Shown here: piece after piece, positions 28,901 through 37,358 of the stretch
Layout: every line of letters starts with the position of its first letter
Numbering within the stretch: the first letter of the stretch is position 1
Assembly (NCBI RefSeq): GCF_002159335.1
Contig: NZ_NFHP01000001.1
Coordinates: 124,001 to 188,000, forward strand
Length of the DNA: 64,000 nt
Direction: 5' to 3'
Source: Collinsella sp. An7
GTDB lineage: Bacteria > Actinomycetota > Coriobacteriia > Coriobacteriales > Coriobacteriaceae
Made by a program: the position numbers and the translations under genes
Notes under the pieces: generated by a model
What the model was told of the DNA's origin: nothing
What the model saw: only the letters and a program-made list of their open reading frames with translations
Databases searched by the model: none

Positions 28901-30852
28901 GCTACCCCTACGTGCTCAAGAACTCCGATGACCCTGAGCGCCGCTTTGGCATTCCCTTTGATGCGCCGCTCTTCCACTGGTACACCGTGCGCGACCGCGA
29001 TCGCCAGCTCGGCGCGTACCTGAGCGAGACCTACGGTGTTACGACCGAGCAGGCGGCGGACGCCATCCGCCAGGCTGACGAGGCGCAGCGCGCCTTTACC
29101 GAGGCGCTCACCCACCGCGGCGAGGAGGTGCTCGCCGAGGTGCGCCGCCGCGGGAGCTACGCCGTCGTCATCGCGTCGCGGCCCTACCACAACGATCCGC
29201 TCGTCAACCACGGTGTTCCCAAGCTCTTCTCGAGCCAGGGCATCGCCGTGCTCACGCCCGATGCCCTGCCCGGCGTGCGCGAGCAGGACCTCTCCCGGAG
29301 CCGGCTCGACATCGTCAACAACTTCCACGCGCGCATGCTCTCCGCCGCGCTCATCACCGCAGCCACGCCCGAGCTGGAGTACGTGCAGCTCGTGAGCTTT
29401 GGCTGCGGGCACGACGCCTACCTCTCGGACGAGATTTCTCGCATGCTCCGCGAGACGAGCAACAAGGCGCCGCTCATCTTAAAGATCGATGAGTCCGATG
29501 CCACCGGTCCGCTCAAGATTCGCGTGCGCTCGTTTATCGAGACCACCGAGCGTCGGCGCCGCGCCGAGGCAGGCCGCCCCGCAGCGGCTCTCGGCCCGCG
29601 CCCGCTGCCCGACCCCTACGAGGTCAAGTACACGCGCGAGATGCGCCGGACCAAGGTGGTGCTCGTGCCCAACACGAGCCATGCGTTCTGCCGGCTCATG
29701 ACGGCGGCGCTCCGTCGCGAGGGCGTGCGGACCGAGCCCCTGCCCGTGGGGCACGAGGAGGCCATCCGCCTCGGCAAGCGCTACGTGCACAACGATATCT
29801 GCTTCCCCGCGCAGATTACCATCGGCGAGTCGCTCGAGGCGCTCACGAGCGGGCGCTACAATCCCGACGAGGTGGCCATCATCACGGGCAAGTACATCGG
29901 CGATTGCCGCCTTACGCACTACCTGCCGCTCTTGCGCAAGGCGCTCGACGACGCGGGCTTTCCGCAGGTGCCGGTCCTCGACAACGACGACGTGGACGCG
30001 CGCGGCGTGCACCCGGGCTTTACGCTCTCGCTTGCCGCGAGCATGGAGATCGCCTGGGGTCTGCCCATGATCGACGCGCTCGAGGCGCTGCTGCGGCGCA
30101 TCCGCCCTTACGAGCTCACACCCGGCTCGGCCGATCAGGCCTTTGAGCAGGCGCTCGACGAGGTGATGCACGGGATCGAGACACACGGCCTGCGCGGTGC
30201 CGAGGAGGGCTTCCGCCGGGCGATCAAGATCATGGGCGAGGTGCCCTACGACCGCTCACATCCGCGGCCGACGGTGCTCATTGTGGGCGAGTACCTGCTG
30301 AACTTTCACCCCGGCGCCAACCACGAAATCGAGCGCTACCTCGAGGCCAACGGCTTGGAGGTCATCGAGGCGCGCATGACCGACGTCATTCGCAAAAGCT
30401 ACTTCTACAAGCATGCCCAGGTGCGCGAGTACCACGTGGACCTGCCCCTCACCGAGCGCGTATGGTACGCCACGGTCGACCGGCTCTTTGACATCGCGCA
30501 CGACCGCTGCGACCGTATCGCCCACGCGCACCCGCTCTATGAGCCGCCCACGCGCATGCCCGAGCTCGTTAAGGCCTCGGACGACGTGCTCCACCACACC
30601 TTTGACGCGGGCGAGGGCGTGCTCATCCCCGCGGAGATTCTGGAGCACGCGGCGCGCGGCTGCCGGGCGTTTGTGATCTTGCAGCCCTTTGGTTGCCTGC
30701 CCAACCACGTGGTGGGCCGCGGCCTGGTGCGCGCGCTCAAGGAGCGCTACCCCGATGCGCAGATCCTGCCGCTCGACTACGATCCAGATGTGAGCTTTGC
30801 GAACGTGGAGAACCGCCTGCAGATGCTCATCATGAACACACGCCGCTCGTGA
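25969..30852 (+). CDS. Acyl-CoA dehydratase activase-related fusion protein (two BcrA/BadF ATPase domains plus DUF2229)
   Basis: A 1627-residue protein of the 2-hydroxyacyl-CoA dehydratase activator type. Domain 1 (~30-295) is an ASKHA ATPase: GLDIGSTTTKVVVLD, GGQDAKM, and CAGGTGAF with a possible cluster cysteine. Domain 2 (~420-700) repeats it: GIDSGSTTTKF, DIGGQDMK, NEACSAGCGSF. A CRRCGNRC...NRCPRG cysteine segment follows near 720. After an Ala/Pro linker, a DUF2229/HgdB-like part begins (PFWSTLFRSLGF, TVCFPAKLVHGH). Activators pass electrons to dehydratases at ATP cost, but no dehydratase is nearby, so its partner is unknown. The start chosen is ATG 25969. Confidence 0.85.
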   Translation: MAEKNVPLRDERSDLEGASAHPEATGSTEPTEPASAPVPRAIRVGLDIGSTTTKVVVLDADTHEVLYWRYKRHGARQAASAAEALEEVQRRFPGVPARVAVTGSGARDIARALGADYVQEVVANAIAICELYPQVRCAVELGGQDAKMLFFHAEGPDAEPQVSDMRMNGSCAGGTGAFIDEMAKLLGVSPEGFEELAAAGTRVYEVSGRCGVYAKTDIQPLLNQGVSRADLALSALHAVARQTIGGLAQGIDIEAPVIFEGGTLAYHPTLVRVFTEQLELAPGEVVVPADPQVIIARGAALSLDRLFAEHAGEGAEGAGQAAGDAAGAQAGGGVRAEGEQSAPATPAASPDDAPEQSAAHAAAIDLAAGIAALRDLAEHPVDDGSPAVQPFFASEEERADFARRHPAEVPAPGPAAFSRGDTVHAILGIDSGSTTTKFALINAAGELLDSFYASNEGKPLDVARAGLMDLKCRWDEAGVALVIDAVGTTGYGEQLFARAFHADYHTVETVAHARAAAMCVPDATFVLDIGGQDMKAIWLDHGVLTDIVVNEACSAGCGSFLEGFAANLGVAVEDIASAAFRSTDPAALGSRCTVFMNSSVVSEQRRGKGPDDIMAGLCRSIIENVFTKVIRVANLDALGERIVVQGGTFRNDAVLRAFEQFLGRSVTRAPHPGLMGAIGVALLAQEHAEESEERRGAEGASSFIGLDALEGFAHTEYAGVTCRRCGNRCARSVVAFSDGALYVTGNRCPRGEEISWMELIREVPEAAADAPAGALVGEGEGTAGAGPAADAPVAAGSDAAGAAAPELATSGGEARPAASVRPSPSARTASARADGASAAPTGPAVEERRPEPSANLFDERERLLFKNWPCEPVAPARGETVGIPRVLEFWDQMPFWSTLFRSLGFTVRISRPSTRRTFERGLAHVTSDTVCFPAKLVHGHIRDLADAHVDRIFMPIITTVPTENTAKTSEWMCAVVKGYPYVLKNSDDPERRFGIPFDAPLFHWYTVRDRDRQLGAYLSETYGVTTEQAADAIRQADEAQRAFTEALTHRGEEVLAEVRRRGSYAVVIASRPYHNDPLVNHGVPKLFSSQGIAVLTPDALPGVREQDLSRSRLDIVNNFHARMLSAALITAATPELEYVQLVSFGCGHDAYLSDEISRMLRETSNKAPLILKIDESDATGPLKIRVRSFIETTERRRRAEAGRPAAALGPRPLPDPYEVKYTREMRRTKVVLVPNTSHAFCRLMTAALRREGVRTEPLPVGHEEAIRLGKRYVHNDICFPAQITIGESLEALTSGRYNPDEVAIITGKYIGDCRLTHYLPLLRKALDDAGFPQVPVLDNDDVDARGVHPGFTLSLAASMEIAWGLPMIDALEALLRRIRPYELTPGSADQAFEQALDEVMHGIETHGLRGAEEGFRRAIKIMGEVPYDRSHPRPTVLIVGEYLLNFHPGANHEIERYLEANGLEVIEARMTDVIRKSYFYKHAQVREYHVDLPLTERVWYATVDRLFDIAHDRCDRIAHAHPLYEPPTRMPELVKASDDVLHHTFDAGEGVLIPAEILEHAARGCRAFVILQPFGCLPNHVVGRGLVRALKERYPDAQILPLDYDPDVSFANVENRLQMLIMNTRRS

Positions 30853-30950
30853 GAATATGGGGACGGGTGCGTTTTTCTCACTTTTGGGAATATGGCACCC
30901 GTCCCCATTTTCCCAAAAGTGAGAAAAACGCACCCGTCCCCATATTCTCA
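30850..30950. repeat. GGGGACG-type long palindrome overlapping a stop codon
   Basis: Arms of 41 bases (30850-30890 and 30910-30950), perfectly complementary, starting TGAGAATATGGGGACGGG. The loop of about 19 bases itself contains another GCACCCGTCCCC copy. Its first three bases are the TGA stop codon of the activase gene. Confidence 0.85.
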
Positions 30951-30973
30951 CGGCTCCAACCTCGGGGTTTGTG

Positions 30974-31003
30974 TTGCGTAATTGTGACGCGTTGGGTTAT
31001 GAT
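30974..31003 (+). promoter_or_regulatory. Candidate promoter of clpC
   Basis: TTGCGT (30974-30979), an 18-base spacer and TATGAT (30998-31003), about 100 bases upstream of the clpC start. No CtsR or HrcA operator is recognisable. Confidence 0.5.
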
Positions 31004-31100
31004 TCCACAACTCTGGGTACACAGCCTACGTTCAAGATACAACCGAGGCATGGGTGCCGCTCGCCTGTGCGGGCGGCTTGTGCACGTAAAAGAGGTACCT

Positions 31101-33893
31101 ATGTTGGATAGATTCACCGATCGCGCACGGCGCGTCATGGCGCTCGCCAAGCAGGAGGCGCTCGCGCTCTCCACCACCAAGGTGGGGACGGAGCATCTGC
31201 TGCTCGCGCTTGCCAAAGAAGAGGAGGGTATCGCAGCCGAGGCGCTGCGCGCCCTCGATATCAGCTACGACGAGATTCTCGAAGAGCTCAAGGACAGCGC
31301 GACCACCGTCGCCAGCGCCTCTACCGCGGCCCCCGCGGCTGCCGGGCCCGAGGCTGCCGAGCACGAGGGCGGCGTTTCGACGGTTGCCGACGAGGACGCT
31401 CCCGCCGCCGGCGACGCAACGCCCGAGGCCGCGCACGTCGCCGCTGAGCCCGGGCACGACGCTCCCGTCTCGGACGCTGCCCCCACCCAGGGCAAGCAGA
31501 AGCTCGCCTTTACCCCGCGCGTCATCTCCGTCATGGAGCGGGCCTTCCGCCTTGCGCGCGAGAACAACCAGACTTACGTCTCTACCGAGCACCTGCTCCT
31601 CGGCATCCTCGACGAGTCGCAGAGCCGCGGCCTCGACCTCCTCATGCGCCTTGGCGTTACGGCGGCGTCGGTGCGCCAGCAGGTGGAGCGCCTCACCGCC
31701 AAAGACAACGCTGGCAAGCGCCCCATGGCGGGCGCCGGTGCGGGCCGTCCCGGCGCGGGGCTTCCGTTCTTCTCGGGCATGGCGTCGACTGGCAAGGGCG
31801 ACGAGGAGACTTCGGCCCTCAAGCGCTACGCCACCAACCTCACCGAGAAGGCGCGCGCCGGCGAGCTCGACCCGGTTATCGGCCGCGAGCACGAGATCAG
31901 CCGCATGATGGAGATTCTCTCGCGCCGCACCAAGAACAACCCGCTCATCCTAGGCGACCCGGGCGTGGGCAAGACCGCGCTCGTGGAGGGCCTGGCGCAG
32001 GAGATCGCGGCCGGCAACGTGCCCGAGAACCTCATCAACCAGAATATCTGGTCGCTCGACCTGCCCGGCCTGGTGGCGGGCGCCAAGTACCGCGGCGAGT
32101 TTGAGGAGCGCTTGAAGGGCGTGATCCAGGAGGCCACCGAGGCAGACGACGCCATCCTCTTTATCGACGAGATGCACACACTCATCGGCGCGGGCTCGGC
32201 CGAGGGCTCCATCGACGCGAGCTCCATGCTCAAGCCCGTCCTCGCGCGCGGCGCCTTTCAGATTATCGGCGCCACCACGGCCGAGGAGTACCGCAAGTAC
32301 CTCACCAAGGACCCCGCGTTTGAGCGGCGCTTCCAGTCGATCGACGTGGCCGAGCCGAGCATCGACGACACCGTGCGGATCTTGGAGGCGCTCCAGCCGC
32401 GCTACGAGGAGCACCACCACGTGCGCTACACGCGTGCGGCCGTTGAGGCGGCGGTGACCCTCTCATCCCGCTACATCCAGGACCGTTACCTGCCCGACAA
32501 GGCCATCGACCTTATGGACGAGGCCGGGGCGCGGGCGCGCATCGCCAAGAACCGCGCGCCGGAGTCGGTGCGGGCGGCCGAGGCACACGTGGCCGAGCTT
32601 GCCGCGGCAGCCGAGGAGGCCACCGACGCCGACGACATGAACCGCGCCGCCGAGCTCAAGGAGCAGGAGAAGGCCGCCGAGATCGCGCTCTCGGAGGCTC
32701 GCGCTGCCTGGACCGCCGAGATGGACGCGAGCCCGCTCGTCATCGACGTGGCCGAGATCGCCGACATCGTCTCCGCCACCTCGGGCGTGCCCGTGAGCTC
32801 GCTCACCGAGGACGAGAGCCGCCGCCTTCTCAACTGCGAGAACGTGCTCAAGACGCGCATCATCGGCCAGGACGAGGCCGTGGCCGCCGTGGCCAAGGCC
32901 ATCCGCCGCTCGCGCTCGCCGCTCAAGGATCCGCGCCGTCCGGGTGGCTCGTTTATCTTCCTCGGCCCCACGGGCACGGGAAAGACCGAGCTCGCCAAGA
33001 CGCTCGCCGAGTACCTCTTTGGCAGCAAGGACGCGCTCATCAGCTTCGATATGTCCGAGTTCTCGAGCGAGTACGAGGTCTCCAAGCTCATCGGTTCGCC
33101 CCCGGGCTACGTGGGTCACGAGGAGGGCGGCCAGCTCACCAAGGCCGTGCGCCGGCACCCCTACTCGGTGGTGCTCTTTGACGAGATCGAGAAGGCGCAC
33201 CCCGACATCTTCAACATCCTGCTGCAGGTGCTCGACGAGGGTCGCCTGACCGACGGCCAGGGCAAGACCGTGGACTTCCGCAACACGGTGGTCATCATGA
33301 CCTCCAACGTGGGCGCCCGCGAGATCGCGCAGGACGCGAGCGTGGGCTTTGGCACCACGGGCGAGGCCGGCCTCACGGCGACCGAGATCAAGAGCCGCGC
33401 GATGGGCGAGCTCAAGCGGCTGTTCCGCCCGGAGTTCCTCAACCGCGTGGACGACATTGTGGTCTTCCAGAAGCTCACGGGCGACTCGCTCACCAAGATC
33501 GCCGAGCTCTTGGTTGACGACTTGCGTCAGCGGCTCATCACCAACGGCATGAACATCCGTCTTACCGACGCCGCCGTGGCCAAGATCGTGGCCGAGGGCA
33601 CCGACCTCACCAACGGCGCGCGCCCCTTGCGCCGCGCGATCCAGCGGCTCATCGAGGACCCGCTCTCGGAGGAGCTGCTCGCCGGCGAGTGGGGTGCGGG
33701 CGACACCGTGCTCTGCGACGTGGTGGACGGCGAGTTTGTCTTTAGCCACGGCACGGGCGAGATTCCCGCGCCGCGTGCGACCGGCACGCTCGGGGCGAGC
33801 TTTGAGCCCGCACCGCGGAATGGTGGCGGCGCACCTGCGCTCACCACGGGTGGCGCCGGCGGCATGGCCCAGACGGGCGTTGGCACGCGGTAA
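31101..33893 (+). CDS. clpC: ATP-dependent Clp protease ATP-binding subunit ClpC
   Basis: AAA+ unfoldase that feeds proteins to ClpP. 930 residues. The ClpN domain is split by an Ala/Pro/Glu-rich insertion at ~75-130 between its two repeats (both have TEHLLL). AAA1 has GDPGVGKT and FIDEMHTLIGAGS; the middle coiled coil is short; AAA2 has GPTGTGKTELAKTL and a GSPPGYVGHEEGG pore region. The C-terminal tail is Gly/Ala-rich. It heads the clpC-disA-ispD order known from Firmicutes, but without ctsR, mcsA/B or radA. Confidence 0.95.
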   Translation: MLDRFTDRARRVMALAKQEALALSTTKVGTEHLLLALAKEEEGIAAEALRALDISYDEILEELKDSATTVASASTAAPAAAGPEAAEHEGGVSTVADEDAPAAGDATPEAAHVAAEPGHDAPVSDAAPTQGKQKLAFTPRVISVMERAFRLARENNQTYVSTEHLLLGILDESQSRGLDLLMRLGVTAASVRQQVERLTAKDNAGKRPMAGAGAGRPGAGLPFFSGMASTGKGDEETSALKRYATNLTEKARAGELDPVIGREHEISRMMEILSRRTKNNPLILGDPGVGKTALVEGLAQEIAAGNVPENLINQNIWSLDLPGLVAGAKYRGEFEERLKGVIQEATEADDAILFIDEMHTLIGAGSAEGSIDASSMLKPVLARGAFQIIGATTAEEYRKYLTKDPAFERRFQSIDVAEPSIDDTVRILEALQPRYEEHHHVRYTRAAVEAAVTLSSRYIQDRYLPDKAIDLMDEAGARARIAKNRAPESVRAAEAHVAELAAAAEEATDADDMNRAAELKEQEKAAEIALSEARAAWTAEMDASPLVIDVAEIADIVSATSGVPVSSLTEDESRRLLNCENVLKTRIIGQDEAVAAVAKAIRRSRSPLKDPRRPGGSFIFLGPTGTGKTELAKTLAEYLFGSKDALISFDMSEFSSEYEVSKLIGSPPGYVGHEEGGQLTKAVRRHPYSVVLFDEIEKAHPDIFNILLQVLDEGRLTDGQGKTVDFRNTVVIMTSNVGAREIAQDASVGFGTTGEAGLTATEIKSRAMGELKRLFRPEFLNRVDDIVVFQKLTGDSLTKIAELLVDDLRQRLITNGMNIRLTDAAVAKIVAEGTDLTNGARPLRRAIQRLIEDPLSEELLAGEWGAGDTVLCDVVDGEFVFSHGTGEIPAPRATGTLGASFEPAPRNGGGAPALTTGGAGGMAQTGVGTR

Positions 33894-33966
33894 GCTACCG
33901 GGAGACGGGCACCGCGCCCTGATGGGCTTTTGGCTGCCGTGCCCTGGCAAACATGATTGAGTGACG

Positions 33967-34006
33967 GGCGGGCCGTCGCGGCACAGGCTGCGGCGGCCCG
34001 CCTCGC
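33967..34006 (+). terminator. Hairpin after clpC
   Basis: 12-bp stem GCGGGCCGTCGC / GCGGCGGCCCGC with one mismatch. No T run, so activity is uncertain. Confidence 0.4.
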
Positions 34007-34020
34007 TCAGGGTGCCCTGC

Positions 34021-34167
34021 GCAAAAGTACCGATTGCCCGTATCAAATTCGCGACTGCCCGAGTAGCAAGGGGTTATCCAATAACAAACCCGCAGGATTC
34101 TGAAGTCCAAAACGGGCGTCTACTCGGCCTTCCGCAGATGTGATACGGACAATCGGTTGTTTTTTGC
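34021..34167. repeat. Long-armed palindromic element, copy 6
   Basis: Arms 34021-34045 and 34141-34167 pair apart from a small indel and two mismatches (ACCGATTG, CCGTATCA). Interior boxes: CCGAGTAG 34059-34066, ACAAACCCGCAGG 34084-34096, TCTACT 34119-34124. Spacers of 17 and 22 bases are identical to those in copy 2, while the arms are unrelated to copy 2. It lies between clpC and disA. Confidence 0.82.
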
Positions 34168-34385
34168 AGGGCCCTGTACGCCCCGCCGACGATGCGCTGT
34201 GCCCGCCGAAATGGGCCAGCCCTTCACCTCGTCGCACCGTCGCCCCCGTGGGGGCGTTTTGTCAAAAGTGGACGCGCGCGCCGGATGAGGGCAGATTCGT
34301 GCGAAAATGAACCCGACTGTGACAAAGCGAGCTAAGCGCCGACGGTTGCCGCCCGGCGTGCTGACGTGTGAGATGGAGGAGCGCA

Positions 34386-35444
34386 TTGGATAAGGAAGAG
34401 TTGCAGAAACGTATGGACGCCGCGATCCGCCTGACCGCGCCCGGTCAGCCGATTCGCGCCGCGCTCGACATGATCATCGCCGGGCACCTCGGTGCCCTCA
34501 TCTGCGTGGGCGACGTTGAGCATGTGCTCGCCGCCGGCAACGACGGCTTCCCCCTCAACATCTCGTTTACCTCCAACCGCCTTTTTGAGCTCTCCAAGAT
34601 GGACGGCGCCATCGTCATCGACGACGACGTCACCCAGATCCTCCGCGCCAACTTTCACCTCAACCCCGACCCGTCGCTCGCCACGAGTGAGACGGGCATG
34701 CGCCATCGCACCGCCGCCCGCATGAGCGTGCTCACCGACGCCATCGTGCTGTCGGTTTCGGCGCGCCGCGCGGTGGTGAACGTCTACGTGCACGGCAAGA
34801 GTTACCAGATCCAGCCGGTCTCGGAGATCATGACGACGGTCAACCAGCTGGTCTCGACCCTACAGACCACGCGCACCCAGCTCGATCGCAAGCTGCTGCA
34901 CCTTACGGGCCTGGAGCTCGACGACTACGTGACCCTCGCCGACATCACCGACATCTTCTCGAGCTTCGAGATTCTCCAGCAGGCCAAAAGCGAGCTCAAG
35001 TTCTGCATCGTCAAGCTCGGCACGCAGGGCAAGCTCGTGCGCATGCAGCTCGAGCAACTGGCGGGCGAGGCCATTGACAGCGAGTACGACCTCATGATCC
35101 GCGACTACGCGCGCGACTCGTCGGAGGAGAACGCGCGGCGGATCCGCGCCAAGTTTGCCAAGATGACGCCGCAGGACCTCACCAACCCGCAGAAGGTGGC
35201 CGAGGCGCTGGGGTACGACGACCTCGACGAGGACTCCGTCATGACGCCGCTGGGCCTGCGCACGCTCTCGCAGGTCTCGGTCGTGCGCGACGGCGTGGCC
35301 GAGCGCATCGTGGACGAGTACGGATCGCTCCAGGACCTCATGGACGACATCCGCACCAACCCCGAGCGGCTCGTGGACATCGGCGTTAACAACCCGACCA
35401 TCCTGGCCGATTCGCTCTATCGCATCAAGGGCAAGCGGAGTTAG
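34386..35444 (+). CDS. disA: DNA integrity scanning diadenylate cyclase DisA
   Basis: Makes c-di-AMP from two ATP and stops when bound to branched DNA. 352 residues. The DAC domain at ~1-150 has DGAIVID and the RHRTAAR motif. A helical spine follows, and the C-terminal domain carries a RuvA-like HhH segment (LGLRTLSQVSVV...YGSLQDLM). A TTG start at 34386 with GGAGGAG at 34375-34381 is chosen; an in-frame GTG at 34368 has no RBS. ispD follows two bases after its stop codon. Confidence 0.94.
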   Translation: MDKEELQKRMDAAIRLTAPGQPIRAALDMIIAGHLGALICVGDVEHVLAAGNDGFPLNISFTSNRLFELSKMDGAIVIDDDVTQILRANFHLNPDPSLATSETGMRHRTAARMSVLTDAIVLSVSARRAVVNVYVHGKSYQIQPVSEIMTTVNQLVSTLQTTRTQLDRKLLHLTGLELDDYVTLADITDIFSSFEILQQAKSELKFCIVKLGTQGKLVRMQLEQLAGEAIDSEYDLMIRDYARDSSEENARRIRAKFAKMTPQDLTNPQKVAEALGYDDLDEDSVMTPLGLRTLSQVSVVRDGVAERIVDEYGSLQDLMDDIRTNPERLVDIGVNNPTILADSLYRIKGKRS

Positions 35445-35446
35445 CG

Positions 35447-36253
35447 ATGCGCGCGGATGAGCAGGTGCAGACGCGTGCCGGCTGCTGCTGTGCTGACGGG
35501 GCCGCGTGCGGTGATGTGGCGGATAGTGGCGCTAGCAGCAGTGGCCGCGCATGCGCGGTGATCGTGGCAGGCGGCGTGGGCCGGCGCTTTGGCAACCCCG
35601 GGGGGAAGCTCCTCGTACCGTGTGCGGGGCGCCCCCTTATGAGCTGGGCGCTTGCGGCGTTTGACGCCGCGGCGAGCGTGGGGCACATCGTGGTGGTGTG
35701 CCGGCCCGAGGTGCGCGACGAGATGCTCGCGCGAGCCATCGAGCCCCTGCACCTCGCAACCCCGCTCACCTTTGCCGATGCGGGGGCGGAGCGTCAGGAC
35801 TCCACGATATCGGGCCTTGCGGCGGTACCGGCTGCCTGCGACGTGGTGGCCGTGCACGATGCCGCCCGTCCGCTCGTTGAGCCCGCGACTATCGATGCGG
35901 CGGTGGCCGAGCTGCGCGCGGCGGGCCCCGAGGTGGCCGGCGTGGTTTGCGGTCAGCCCGCCATCGACACGCTCAAGCTCGTCGAGGTGGGGGAGCGCGG
36001 CACCCGCTTTACCGACACCCCCGACCGTGCGCGCTACTGGACCGTGCAGACCCCGCAGGTCTTTTGGACGGCGGAGCTCCGCCGCGCCTGCGAGGAGGCC
36101 CGCGCTGCCGGTTACCTTGGCACCGACGACGCCTCGCTCGTGGAGCACGCGGGCGGTACAGTGCTGGGATTTGAGGCGCCGCGCACCAATATCAAGGTGA
36201 CCGTTCCGGAGGATCTGCCGCTCGTGGAGGCGCTGCTGCGGGAGCGGCGGTAG
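35447..36253 (+). CDS. ispD: 2-C-methyl-D-erythritol 4-phosphate cytidylyltransferase
   Basis: Joins CTP to methylerythritol 4-phosphate in the MEP pathway. 268 residues, with about 30 extra, Cys- and Ala-rich residues at the N-terminus before AVIVAGGVGRRFG, the nucleotide-binding loop. The loop has GVGRRFG where GxGxR(M/L)G is usual. VHDAARPLV and TPQVFW are the other conserved blocks. The ATG lies two bases behind the disA stop, so the genes are probably coupled. ispF, the usual next gene, is on the opposite strand downstream. Confidence 0.93.
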   Translation: MRADEQVQTRAGCCCADGAACGDVADSGASSSGRACAVIVAGGVGRRFGNPGGKLLVPCAGRPLMSWALAAFDAAASVGHIVVVCRPEVRDEMLARAIEPLHLATPLTFADAGAERQDSTISGLAAVPAACDVVAVHDAARPLVEPATIDAAVAELRAAGPEVAGVVCGQPAIDTLKLVEVGERGTRFTDTPDRARYWTVQTPQVFWTAELRRACEEARAAGYLGTDDASLVEHAGGTVLGFEAPRTNIKVTVPEDLPLVEALLRERR

Positions 36254-36381
36254 CTGAGATTGCTGCGCTCGGCCGGGGCGACGCCCCGCGCGATCGTTAC
36301 AAGGGGACAGAGGCTTTGTGCCAGGGACGCCTGCGGCACCCTGGGAAGGGCCGCTATCCTTTGCTACGAGAGCCTCTGAAT

Positions 36382-36536
36382 AAACTTGACCCTTACGTGA
36401 GAGCCTCTTTTGGAGTCCGTTGAGTACGCTGCATCATGCTGAAGTGCTCAACTGGGCTTTTGCTGAGGTTTTAGGGCTGATTATGGCGGTCCACTTGCCG
36501 TTCCCCGAAAAGAGGCTCTCACTTAGGGGTCGAGTT
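36382..36536. repeat. Long-armed palindromic element, copy 7
   Basis: Arms 36382-36411 and 36507-36536 (GTGAGAGCCTCTTTT and complement). The interior TGAGTACGCT ... CTCAACTGGGCTTTTG is shared with copy 8. The arms differ from copy 8 at paired positions so that complementarity is kept. It lies between ispD and the convergent ispF. Confidence 0.82.
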
Positions 36537-36648
36537 TTCGCACGGGACGCTAAAGCCGATAATCAGCGCTTCCGAGGCTCCGCTCGGCCGAGTCAACGCG
36601 TCTAGCGTACGGCTCGTCCGGCGTTCTGTGCCAGGTTCCGCCCTGCTT

Positions 36649-37128
36649 CTACGCTCGCTCGAGCAGGCAGACGGCCCAGGCGCCGATGCCCCGGCCCTCG
36701 CCTTCCCAGCCGAGGCGCTCGGTCGTGGTGGCCTTAACGCCCACCTGCTCCACCGAGACGCCGAGCGCACGGCTCAGGTTCTCGCGCATCTGTTCGCGGT
36801 GCGGACCGAGCTTGGGCTCCTGTGCGGCCACGGTGCAGTCGGCGTCTACCAGCTCAAAGCCGCGCTCGCGGGCGTAGGCCATCACGCGGCCGAGCAACAC
36901 GAGCGAGTCGGCGTCTTCGTAGGCGGGGTCGTCGTCGGGGAAGAGCTTGCCGATATCCCCGCCGCGGCAGGCCCCGAGGATGGCGTCGGCCAGCGCGTGG
37001 GCGAGCACGTCGGCGTCGGAATGGCCGAGAAGCCCCTTGGTGTGCGGAATGTCCACGCCGCCGATGATGCAGCGCCGCCCCTCCACGAGCCGGTGAACGT
37101 CGTACCCATGACCGATATGCAGCGACAT
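36649..37128 (-). CDS. ispF: 2-C-methyl-D-erythritol 2,4-cyclodiphosphate synthase
   Basis: Cyclises CDP-methylerythritol phosphate in the MEP pathway. 159 residues, normal length. The metal-binding GHGYDVHRL is at 6-14, GVDIPHTKGLLGHSDADVLAHAL at ~24-46 and KATTTERLGWEGEG near the C-terminus. It is encoded on the strand opposite ispD, although the two are usually cotranscribed or fused. Confidence 0.95.
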   Translation of the reverse strand: MSLHIGHGYDVHRLVEGRRCIIGGVDIPHTKGLLGHSDADVLAHALADAILGACRGGDIGKLFPDDDPAYEDADSLVLLGRVMAYARERGFELVDADCTVAAQEPKLGPHREQMRENLSRALGVSVEQVGVKATTTERLGWEGEGRGIGAWAVCLLERA

Positions 37129-37236
37129 CGCGTTCCCTTTCTCTTTGACTGTCTGGCCGTGTTTCCACTCCATTGTGCCAGATGTTACGTTTTGCCCTGC
37201 GCCGATAAAACGCTCGCCAGATGCGTGCGGCAGGGC

Positions 37237-37242
37237 TATCAT
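37237..37242 (+). promoter_or_regulatory. Candidate -10 box of the thiamine operon
   Basis: TATCAT 13 bases upstream of the TPP aptamer, a sensible place for transcription to start. No good -35 box. Confidence 0.35.
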
Positions 37243-37254
37243 AGACGGCGGATG

Positions 37255-37358
37255 CAGGGGTACCCGCGTCTTTGCCGGAGCAGCTGCCGGCGCGACGCGA
37301 GTTGAGAGGGCGCATGCCCAACCCTTCGAACCTGTCAGTTAACACTGTCGTAGGGAGC
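37255..37358 (+). promoter_or_regulatory. TPP riboswitch (THI element)
   Basis: Contains the conserved aptamer pieces in order: GCAGGGGTACCCGCG at the 5' side, GTTGAGAGGGCGCATGCCCA, ACCCTTCGAACCTGTCAGTTAACACTG in spaced segments, and CGTAGGGAG closing the first stem. It stands 107 bases before thiM. High thiamine pyrophosphate should reduce expression of the three genes behind it. A GC-rich stretch before thiM could form the expression platform, but I cannot assign a terminator with confidence. Confidence 0.93.

Noticed and set aside
25792-29412. A 1206-codon open frame on the minus strand opposite the activase gene
   Set aside because: It is antisense to a gene with clear domains, its translation is His/Arg/Gly-rich without any family motif, and long antisense frames are expected at this GC content.
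33967-34006. Hairpin after clpC as a tenth member of the long-armed palindromes
   Set aside because: It is a short 12-bp stem with a 16-base loop and lacks the interior boxes, so it is listed only as a possible terminator.
36420-36605. Small open frame inside palindromic element copy 7
   Set aside because: The frame lies in the inverted repeat, has no ribosome site and is not kept in copy 8.
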